From positions 2,031,386 through 2,095,385 of the forward strand of contig VXBM01000024.1 in NCBI GenBank assembly GCA_013400155.1: a stretch of DNA of 64,000 nucleotides. The letters are read 5' to 3'. The position numbers and the translations under genes were made by a program. The stretch comes from Helopsaltes ochotensis (Eukaryota; Chordata; Aves; Passeriformes; Locustellidae). This document shows positions 54,893 through 64,000 of this stretch, piece after piece; position 1 is the first letter of the stretch; the number at the start of each line of letters is the position of its first letter. The notes under the pieces were generated by a model. It searched no databases. It was not told the DNA's origin and saw only the letters and a program-made list of their open reading frames with translations.

Positions 54893-55826
54893 CCTTTACA
54901 GAAGAACCCCAAGCACAAAACCAGGTATTCTGAGAAGAAAGCAGAAACCAACATCTAGTAGTAATTCCAAAAAAGATGTTTCCAACTGCTCTGAAGAGTT
55001 TCAATTCATTTTCATGACTGTTTCTCTGAGGTCAGGAGCAGAGGCCATGCCAAAGAACATGATCTATTTCACCACTCAAAAGGGTGTATTTGGTTTGGGA
55101 AGCATCAGGGATGTTTAAGGGGGCATGTTTTGGAGCTTTTTGCAGGTTACTACCAGGAAAATTCCATATTATTGGGTCTAGATTACAGGAGAAGAAAGTG
55201 ATGTGTAACTACTTCTAGGTTATAAAGAAGTTCAATATGCACTACTGCACACTAAGTTTGAAAAGCAGTCAGTGTTCCCAGCCAGAACCACATAAATGAG
55301 AAAGATTCCACATGTTCATCCAAATCAATCTGTACAGAATGTAATCATAACTCCAGAGAAGGAAGCTTGCCTTATCCCACCACTAACTGCATTCAAAATT
55401 TCCTTTTGCACAGTTTCTCCAGGATGGCCTCATTGTGTGAGGATCTTTGGAATCAGGAATGTCCACATGAGAAGCAGACTTTCATACTACTTGAAAACTG
55501 TGAAAAGATATTCAAGAATACATTCAAGAATTGCATGAATGAAGAAAAGGACTGTTACAGCTTATCCACACAAAGAAATTACTCTGTATTGAGGGTATGA
55601 ATATATAGTACAAATTCAAACACTCAACGACTACTTCCACATGCAATGAGCTGAACATTCCAATATAATAAGCATTAGAATTCAGTATAATTTCCATTGA
55701 ACAAGAATATTCAGTAACACCCAAAACTGTGTCAGTGTGGAGCACCACGTGTTTTGTACATTCTGCCTTCTTTCCCAGCAAATTCCCTTGGAAGAAGCAC
55801 TTTCAGTATCAGTAAAATACAAACTT

Positions 55827-55902
55827 AAAGAAAACAAAACAAAAACAAAAACAACCAAAAAAATGAAACAAACAAAAAAAGAGACACTACCAAAACCACC
55901 TC
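55827..55902. repeat. A/C-rich low-complexity patch
   Basis: About 75 bases are dominated by CAAAA-type units on the plus strand, like the patches at 8927 and 59990. It is a simple-sequence decay product or an expanded motif. Confidence 0.85.
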
Positions 55903-56841
55903 ACTATACAGTTTAACTTAACACAGATTTCCAGGAGAGAGCACATTCCTACTTCACTATTTGTAGACAGATCATTTACAGAGATGTTCTTGCTACTGAC
56001 GCAAGTCCTGCCAAAACCAGCAACAGAAGATGTCAGGGAGCCCTGACGATGTTACCCCTTTTTGCTGCCTGCCCCACTTTCTGCAAAAGATGACCCCGGC
56101 TGCAGCACAATAAGCAGTTTGTCTGTGCCTCATGCCTCCCCAGTTCACAGTCCCCTGTATTTGCTTTCTCTGAACATAAGCTTGTGCTATGCACCATCTG
56201 TGAACCACCCTGGCTGCTCAACAGGTATCCACGTTGTTCTGCTGCTCTTTGTCCAGCAGACTGAGGAGAGGAGCAGAACACAGAACTAGACATAGTAACC
56301 TCTGCAATCACCCTACTACAACTTTAGATGGGTTTATTAGCCAGAACTTTCAGGAAGATTAATTTGAAAATGCTTTTAAAATGTATTAGTTAAACCATAA
56401 CTAAAGTTTAAAAGTGACTGCAAAATGCTCGTTTAATTTACTTAAGAAGTAGATTTAACTTAATTTACTTTAGAATTCCCAAACAAAAGTCACTTCCAAA
56501 TAAAAGAATCCATAAGAGATTTGAATGTGATTTGATTGATAAACTTTTGAAGTTAGCTCAAATTCATAATACAGAATGTATTATGTAGTAATTTAGAATA
56601 TTTTTCCTGAATGTTCCTATATATGCAAGCTTAGAGACTGCTATTCATTTTTTCTGAGACACAAAATGCAGTGAAGACAGAGGGCTGTGTTTAGAACTGG
56701 GCAGGAAGGTAGCTATGAAGAAGTGTGAAGTAAAAGCATTTCAAGTAAGTATTTTTGTAAGGCACTTGCAAAAATGACAAAAATGGCTCTGTTGCCTAGC
56801 TCATTTTTCAACTGAATTACTTAACCAGATGGAAAGCCAAA

Positions 56842-56876
56842 ATATGTGACCTTCTGTGCCAAGTAAGGTCACATAT
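56842..56876. other. Perfect 12-bp inverted repeat with AGGTCA half-sites
   Basis: ATATGTGACCTT and its exact reverse complement AAGGTCACATAT flank an 11-base spacer. Each arm holds the nuclear-receptor core AGGTCA preceded by A. It can be read as a hairpin or as a diverging pair of receptor half-sites. No neighbouring gene gives context. Confidence 0.75.
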
Positions 56877-59800
56877 CTGGGGTTTGGAGGGTTTTTTCAA
56901 TAAAGTTTAAAAGTAAAAACTACTCTGAAAAGACAAGAAAATCTTTTTTTGAAAACTGAAGGTGAATGCATTTTCTAAAGGATAATTGCTCAGTCAATGA
57001 AACAAACAAAAAAGAGATGCACGTAATCTAACAACATTCAGACTTCTAAGAAAATACATTAATGATACCACTCCTGTATTATTGATCATTCTGATGCATA
57101 CTGCAAGCCAAATTCTACCTTGGCAAGTCACCTCTTAAACACATCAGAAAAAAAAAAAACAAACACCAAAAACCAGAAAATTACATACATATGCACAATT
57201 TAAATAAGAAATAGCCACAACATAACTAAATTCTTACTCTGATGAGATCCATGGCATTCGTTTTTCATAAGCCTTAAGTTCTGTAGTTAATCCTAGATCC
57301 TGCTTCACTTTTCAGCATCTGCATTCTCTCACAGCAAAGCCTGCTGCAGATTAGATGGAGGCTTAAACTTACAAATTGAACTGACATTTACAAGTGATAC
57401 ACAGAAACTCTGCAATCGAATCACTCAGTCTGGGTACACTCCCAGCTGGCTTCAGTAACAGGATTGCAATTTACCATGGACAAAAAGACTTTTCTCACAG
57501 TTGCTACATTCAGGATTTCGTTAAAACATTGGAAAGGTTTTACGAGGCTTTAGGACCTGACAGATGTTATAGCAAATTTTAAGGAAAATTAAGCAAATTG
57601 TTAGTGTCTTGGACATGTTTACTTTTAAAGCCCCAAATGGGAAGTGTTATAGAACAACAAGACCTAACATTATTAGGTAGTACAATCTTATATAAAGCTT
57701 TAAAACCGGTTACAGAGATGTCAGCTATGTTACATTATTAAGGTCTACAATCCTGCACACAACTGTAGAAACCTTGAGTATGTGAATTATCCATCTTTAT
57801 TTAGTGAGCAAATCAGGAAACAGCTCTCATAGGTACTTACAGCATTGGGGTTTCAGGATCTATTTCTGAGAGGCAGACTTCTTCCAACACATCAGAGTGT
57901 TCAGGTTACAAAGCTCACATGTGATCAAGGATCTTGTAATCAATGCTGCAATCCACCACCAAAAGATCCAACTCTCATGAGTAATAAAAGCTGCTCTACA
58001 TAACAGGTATTAAGTATTTCTGTTAATGCCGAACTAAGCATGCAAAGAAGCCTCATCCCACCAAAGGCAGCAGCAAGTGTAGTAGGTATTTATTAATTTG
58101 TACTAATTTACAGCAGTTTAAAAGCACAGTGGTACAAACCTCACCAAATGGTACCAACCAGGGTGCAAGTCTTTCAAAACAACATAAAACAACTAAGAGT
58201 AAACTGGAAACAGACACCAGAATTTTAAAATACTTTTTCAATCTTCCTTTTCAACTTCCAAAGTAGTTAAACCCTGAAATGGCCAAGCTAAAAACTGTCA
58301 AATTATACAGTTGCGTTTATATAACACCAGCCTCTTTCTCCAGCTACATTTCAAATGGGAAAAGCATACAAATTTTTTTTTTAATCAAAACCAGCCAAAG
58401 TATTTTCCCATAAGCTTTCCAGGAAAGTCAACCTCTGGACTAAAACCAAACATAAAACTTTCATTGGGAAAGGAGACTATTTCATTAAGCTGTGAATATG
58501 CAAAGACAACATTCAGACATAAAATGATGGAGAAAATTCTTACATAACTTTCCACATAGCAGCTACTACAGACTGCCACCTATTCCAAGAACATGATAAT
58601 TTATTTCAAAATAATAATTTATTTCAAAAAACTCAACGGAATTCAAGGCACAGGCATTATATTGTGTGCTCTCTACTTCTCTCTGATTTTCATACACTAA
58701 TCTTCAGCATCAGGAATGAATTATCAAAAAGCATGAGAATATGTTCTACTCCACAAAGCTAGTTTTGTCCACATAACTACACGTGTTTTGTTCCAAAAAG
58801 CAGTAGATAATTTCATTGAATCACAGGATTTTGAAAGGTTTGATGGTTTTCTTTTTTCCAGCATTAAAGACTTCTAGCTTATTTATAAAATAATGACTTG
58901 GAGAAGCTGGGATATTTCTTTTGAAATATGTATTACCTTCCCCTAAACTGAAGAAATAGTAAAAATACCTGCAAAAACAAAGGTTTTGTAAGAAGAAAAA
59001 GTCTGAAGTGTCTTGAAAATTATTTATATAAAAACTATAGAGTAAAATTTGAAACACTTCAGAAACGTTTGCAGAAAATTAACAAACCCAAGGTCTATTT
59101 TACCAATTCTTAAATATTTTAAATTATCATAATACACTTATCTGTGGATATTGGATCATTAGTAAGATTTATGTGAAACAGTTGTTTTACATAATGTTCT
59201 AAATAATGCACCATCTTAACCAACACATCAAAAAAAACCAGTTTTGAAGTTAATTTTGCATTTCAAGATCTACCTTAAAATCTGCTCACAATGTACATAA
59301 AAATGTGGAAATAAGAATACAGTAGACATCAGACCTGTGCATACCTTACTCTCACTAACACCTCTTTACCCTAAAATAGGGCACCTACAGTAACAGATGT
59401 TTGGTTGCTTTGTGCTGGAATCCCGATAAGCAGCAACAGCTGAAGTCCTAAAGTCACTCCCAAAAACTGAAGAAAATAATTATGTTACAGTTTTCATGCC
59501 AGCAAAACATGCATCATAAAACACATGCACATTCACAAACACAGAAAAGAATATTTGGAAGTGAAGTCAGCCTATATCCAGTATATGTTCGGGTTTCTGT
59601 CCTGAATCCCAGCTGCCTTCCACGGATTGCAACCCAGCATTTCAACCTAACACACCGAGCTGTAGAGCACACTGAGGCTGCTGCTTTATAGGTAGCAAAA
59701 CCACCAAAGGAGACAGAAAGGGCATCAGAACCATTTCCAGATAAACATTTGTTCCTTTTAGCAGTTAAAGGTCCTCTGGGACTGTACAGCTTGATCAGTT

Positions 59801-59989
59801 TACTCTACACTTTTCTACTGACTTTTAGGAAAGATGTTGTAAATTTCCATTTTCTTTTTCCACTGCCCACACAGTATGGATGGAAATCAGCAGACTTGCA
59901 GTTTATTTCCAACTCTGCTATTAAATAATATTCATACTATGTTAATATGTTAATCCTTAATTTTTAAAAGACATAAAATGGGAGAAAGG

Positions 59990-60152
59990 AAAAAAAAACC
60001 AGCCAACAAATGAACAACAAACGAACAACAACAAAAAAACCCCAAAAAACCAAAAACAAACAAAAAAACCCAACAAAACCCAAAACAAAACAAAGAAAAA
60101 AAAAACAAAAACAAAACAAAAAAACCCCCAAAACAAACCAAAAAAAAACCAC
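59990..60152. repeat. Long A/C-only low-complexity patch
   Basis: About 160 bases consist nearly only of A and C on the plus strand (AAACCC, CAAAA and AACAAC blocks). The open frames across it, Lys/Thr/Pro/Gln-rich on one strand and Phe/Leu/Cys/Gly/Val-rich on the other, are products of the composition and not genes. Confidence 0.9.
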
Positions 60153-60279
60153 TGAGCAGCTAGTCCAAATTTGGTTGTGTTTTGGAGATTGTTTCACTTA
60201 CAGTCACTAACTGGCAAATTCTAACTAGTTTAAGAATTTTATCTAGCTAGTCTTGAATTTTCTGGAAAAGCTTAACCAA

Positions 60280-60303
60280 CTACCCACGGATGCATGTGGG
60301 TAG
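60280..60303. other. Short hairpin, 8-bp perfect stem
   Basis: CTACCCAC and GTGGGTAG flank the 8-base loop GGATGCAT. The loop contains the palindrome ATGCAT. It is small and could be chance. Confidence 0.5.
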
Positions 60304-60705
60304 CGATGTGATGTTATTCCTGGAAAGTCTATTTGTAATGTCCACATTTCCCACGTGGCATCACTCATCTTCAGGCAATTCAGTACTCAAATTCTTCCTT
60401 CTGTGACATCCTTACAATAATTCTGACTTGTACAGGGATTACTCTAACCGAAGTATTTTACAGAGCAATCTAATTTTTAGAATTACATCAAGTAAAACAA
60501 TGTATTGATATCATCTCCAAAATAAATAGCATACTAAAGTACTGATTTCCATGTAAGTGGATACTCTCATGTTTGGATATTTTGAATAGAAAGGCTTAGC
60601 CCAACTTTAAAGGCATGGCCTAAAATACAATATACAATTGCATGAACCATTTTGAGAACTTATGTAGCTTCCATTCACTGGGCATAACACGTTTCATTTT
60701 TTGAG

Positions 60706-60848
60706 TGAGGTTCAGAATACCCCCGTCAGAGCACAGTGCTAAGAGCACCAAGGCTGTGGGCTCAATCCCCATATGGGCCATTCACTCAACAGCCAGACTT
60801 GATGATCCTTGCGGGTCCCTTGAACTCAGAATATCCTGTGAATCTGTA
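60706..60848 (+). mobile_element. TguSINE1-like tRNA-derived SINE
   Basis: The left part is a decayed tRNA, most like tRNA-Ile, with a recognisable B box (GGCTCAATCCC at 60759-60769) and an acceptor-stem end in GGGCCA at 60780. The right part is a CR1-like tail with GACTTGATGATCCTTG, CTCAGAATATCCTGTG and a final octamer-like AATCTG. This head and tail combination is that of TguSINE1, a non-autonomous element described from zebra finch that is mobilised by CR1. The A box is eroded. The 5' boundary is approximate, set by tRNA length. Confidence 0.85.
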
Positions 60849-63739
60849 ATTTTTTACTGCATATTTTACCTACAAAACCCAGACACAGAAACCTTCACTA
60901 ATTTGTCTTTGATGACACAGGAGGTGACTATCAGATTCATACACATAGGACTTACAACTTGTCTTCTAGTTCCATACTGGAAAAACATTTCCACTTTTTA
61001 AAAAATGAAGATTTAAGCAATATTTGGTAAAACATATTTAGGTCTTGAGCAAATGTTTTCTAAAATCCATCAACATATGTAAATACATTATACCAGGAAG
61101 ACCTCAGAATGTTATCTGTTATCATCATGTAAAACACAAAAAAGTCTGTTTAAAGGAACAACAAAATTTACGACTACATGCTTCTCTTCTGTACAGAAAG
61201 AAAAAACTAAGCAGCCACTCAAGATCAGGGAATTTAAGTCAGTGTCTTCCTCCACAAAGAATGGCTGAAGTCCTAGGGTAAATTTTGGGAGAAGTAAAAT
61301 TCTGCATAACTGGCTCCAGCTTTTCTCTTTTTTTTTTTTTTCTCTCTAATCACTCCTACTCCAGCATCTTCATTCCTTTATACCATTCCAAAGTAATGAG
61401 TGTCCTTGAATTTCACTCACTCCTGCTTGTTACAAGCAAAATTATCTACCTGAGGTTTTAACACAGGGACTTTTCTCTTACCTACTGTATTTCCTGCAAA
61501 CCAGATTGCTTTATCTGGTAATTACCAAGGTGCAGTCTTTATTTCAAGCTCTGGTAAGAAAGAAATTTTTATCACCATGTTCACAGCTGCTAGTCAGGAA
61601 TTATTCGTTTCACAGCTTTCAGACATTGCCACATCACTTGAACGCACTATACAATGGCACATTTCAGAATGATGAGCTTCTTCAGCCAGTACCTGCACTA
61701 GAAAGAATGATGAGTGATTCAGTCATCTCAGTCTAAATGCACTCTCCCTTTTTATGGTTTTTCATAATCATTGCTGCATATGGATACCTCCTGGAATTAC
61801 GTAATGTATGCACGTCCGTGCAAACCTATCATGCTCCAAACTCTAAATAAATCACATCAATTAAAGTTTACTTGGAAAAATGATAAATGAAAAGGCAACA
61901 AGGTGGAGAAATGTAGTGACAGAGACTACAATTACAAAATTCTAACCTTTCTATAATGTTTAGATTTGGCCGCAGCACAGCAAAAACTTCAGAATGTTTC
62001 TTTTAACGTTCCCCTTCATGTAATAAGCAGTTGAGTCTCACATACAAAATTAGGTATTAAACCATGTTTTCTCCAAAATAAGGATACTGTTCTCAAAGAT
62101 GATACTTCAGACGTTATAAAATTTGTTTCCACTTAAAAGTATTGTGACAACATTTACAACATTGACAATCTGTTTCCATTCATTCATACTTGAATATCCA
62201 ATTTCTTTATAATAAATGAGGCATTTTCCCTCTACATACTTTAATAATTTAAAATATGTCTTTCTAGGTTCTTATATTGAAAACAAACTTTACCTAAATG
62301 CCCCCTTAAACATATATGAACACAGAACAAGAACAAACCAAGACCTGACTTACAAAACAGTAAATCTTCTGCCCTGTGCTAAACCTTGTAGCTCTCTACA
62401 GGCTTCTTGCAACTTTCCTTGGTGTCCTAGGCCATGGTGGAGCCCACCTCACACTAAGAGGAAGCCAGATGCAGAAACCAGTGAAGCCTCTGAAGTCCAG
62501 CCACCAGAAAGGAAAATATGAGCTTCCTATATATCCCTATACATTAAACAGCCTCTCTTTCAGAATGTCATTGCTGGAATTCCTCTAACACTTCAGAAGC
62601 CTCTCTCATCTCAACTTTACAAGTTTATTATGTGTGTACACATAAAATAGTTTCCCTAAAGCCTTTAGTTCTGTCATATCAGAAAGTCACCAGGACTGAA
62701 AGCTTACAGCTTTTAGCCACACAAAACAGCACCGCAGTTTCTCATCTCTACTAAAAGCAAATTTCCAATTCTGCAAACCCTAGTAAAGAGGGCAATCAAT
62801 TAAATTGCATTATCCAATTTACACACAAATTCTGTATAAAAACCTTTGACCTTAACTGGCAAAGTAAAAAAAAAATATGACAGAAGCTATTGAACAAATT
62901 CAGGCTCCAGTTACAGTCAGGTAAATCCACGGTGACAGCTCTGAAACAAATAAAGTTACCATGGTGTAAAGTCTGAAGTAGCTGGGAACAGAACTTGGTC
63001 ACCTGGCATTTACTTACTTCACTAAACCTAAAGCCCTGCAAGGGTCAAACAATGAATAACTACATAATTTGTGAGAAGAAATGCGTAGAAACCCAGGATA
63101 CAGAGGTCAAATGAGGATAAATGCTTTGCTTCCATACTGAACTTTATGGCTTTTGTAAGTCTAAGCCAGGCCATGGATATTGCTTTAATATGCTATGAAT
63201 ATTTTCAGTGTAAAGTTACATTTGTTAAAAAAAAATGCATGATTCATACAGAATTCACATGGAATTCTGAAGTAGATTGAACATTACAGCCAGATGTATA
63301 AACCTTTAAACAACTTCAGTTGGGATTTCTTTTTCCATATAATAAAGGCAATTGTTTCAACTATGGGCTGGGAACACTTGGACACTTTAATATTTGTTCC
63401 TGGATCTAGTTTATGTATTTCATATTCAAATACTAAGGGCCTGAAGAAGAAGTAAATACTAAGAACCTGGGAAGTGTGAAGATTAATCACAGCAGTAGTC
63501 TCTTCAAGCTAAGAAGCTTTTGTAAAGTTGCACTTGCACCTTACACGTAGCAAAGCACACCTAAAGAAAAGGTATGTGAAAAAATAGCTTAAAACAACTG
63601 TCAAAATTACAAAGAGTACAGGCTTAAATGAATGTTATTTAAAATAAAAATGAAATCTTAATTAGGCTTCAGAATATTACTTGGAAGGATGCAAAATGAA
63701 ATCCCCACTAAATGCCATTATCCCATTATGTTAGCCCCG
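60849..63739. other. Noncoding stretch leading to the right-edge CpG island
   Basis: AT-rich with short open frames of no recognisable family and a 13-base T run near 61328. No transposon copy with clear ends is visible. Confidence 0.6.
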
Positions 63740-64000
63740 GAGCATACTTGCATTCCGAAGCTTCCAGTCGAGAGAAACCCCACGCAAATCCCAAAGCAAA
63801 CTTCAGTTAAACTTTAAAAGTTCACCTCCTTTGCAGAAGGTAACGCAATTAACACACATGCCTCGAGCCAGCAATCACTTCCTCTTCACCTGAAAGGCGG
63901 GGGTGGAGAAGCTTCGGGAGAAGGAGGGAAGGGGCTCAGCTCCCTTCCCCGCGCTGGCAGGTGTCGGTCGGCGCCTACCCGAGCCCCCCGGCGAAGAGCG
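63740..64000. promoter_or_regulatory. CpG island at the right edge (promoter region, partial)
   Basis: CpG frequency and GC content rise sharply over the last 250 bases, with a GC-box-like GGCGGGGGTGG near 63897 and a very GC-rich end. It is almost certainly part of a promoter. On the minus strand a possible splice donor, CGG|GTAGGC, would end an exon at 63979, which would make it an upstream RNF144B first exon. Alternatively it is the promoter of the divergent neighbour to the right, expected to be DEK from mammalian gene order. The window ends before this can be decided. Confidence 0.7.

Larger units (their letters stand above)
54893..60705. other. Noncoding stretch
   Basis: No gene is recognised. 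It contains two A/C-rich patches (55827-55902 and 59990-60152), a 12-bp perfect inverted repeat (56842-56876), a short tandem duplication of ATAATTTATTTCAAAA near 58601-58630, and an 8-bp hairpin at 60280-60303. Short open frames have no family resemblance. Confidence 0.6.

Noticed and set aside
59950..60210. Overlapping Lys/Thr/Pro-rich and Phe/Leu/Cys-rich frames
   Set aside because: They are translations of an A/C-only low-complexity tract and its complement.
60706..60780. Possible functional tRNA gene
   Set aside because: Only the B box and 3' half are recognisable, the A box is eroded, and the sequence continues directly into a CR1-like tail. It is the head of a SINE.

Overview
The window looks like nuclear DNA from a bird, most likely a songbird. 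It is AT-rich and CpG-depleted, with no long open reading frames. Its recognisable mobile DNA consists of decayed CR1 LINEs plus one tRNA-derived SINE whose tRNA-Ile-like head and CR1-like tail match TguSINE1, first described from zebra finch. There are no bacterial features and no CRISPR array, and I recognise no rRNA gene, functional tRNA gene or virus-derived sequence.

One protein-coding exon is identifiable. On the minus strand at 9733-9921 lies the first coding exon of RNF144B (IBRDC2/p53RFP), an RBR-type E3 ubiquitin ligase. It carries 55 codons, from the initiator Met to the first five cysteines of RING1, with a clear splice acceptor and donor. The gene is read leftwards. Positions 1-9732 are therefore intron, and the next exon was not found, so it should lie beyond the left edge. 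To the right of the exon is about 16 kb of probable 5' intron. A CpG-enriched block at about 26130-26660 then has the layout of a minus-strand promoter and noncoding first exon: a TATA box, about 290 nt, and a strong splice donor. From about 26.7 to 63.7 kb I see only noncoding sequence with repeats. The last 250 bases become a CpG island with a GC box. This is either an upstream RNF144B promoter or the start of the divergent neighbour, expected to be DEK from mammalian gene order.

Mobile elements: CR1 fragments at 22540-23292 (+), 34212-34820 (+) and 51504-52240 (-), and the SINE at 60706-60848 (+). The minus-strand CR1 is split by a 168-bp insert that is a diverged direct copy of sequence 2.85 kb away (54721-54892). 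Low-complexity tracts include a 77-base poly(A), two other homopolymers of more than 40 bases, and three A/C-only patches.

Most notable observations: (1) the start region of RNF144B, where a short out-of-frame upstream ORF ends in an ATGA overlap with in-frame Met12, the residue that aligns with Met1 of the paralogue RNF144A; (2) the candidate TATA promoter and first exon at 26.4 kb; (3) the apparently templated insertion inside the CR1. I did not find a wholly new biological system; most of the window is ordinary intronic or intergenic avian DNA.
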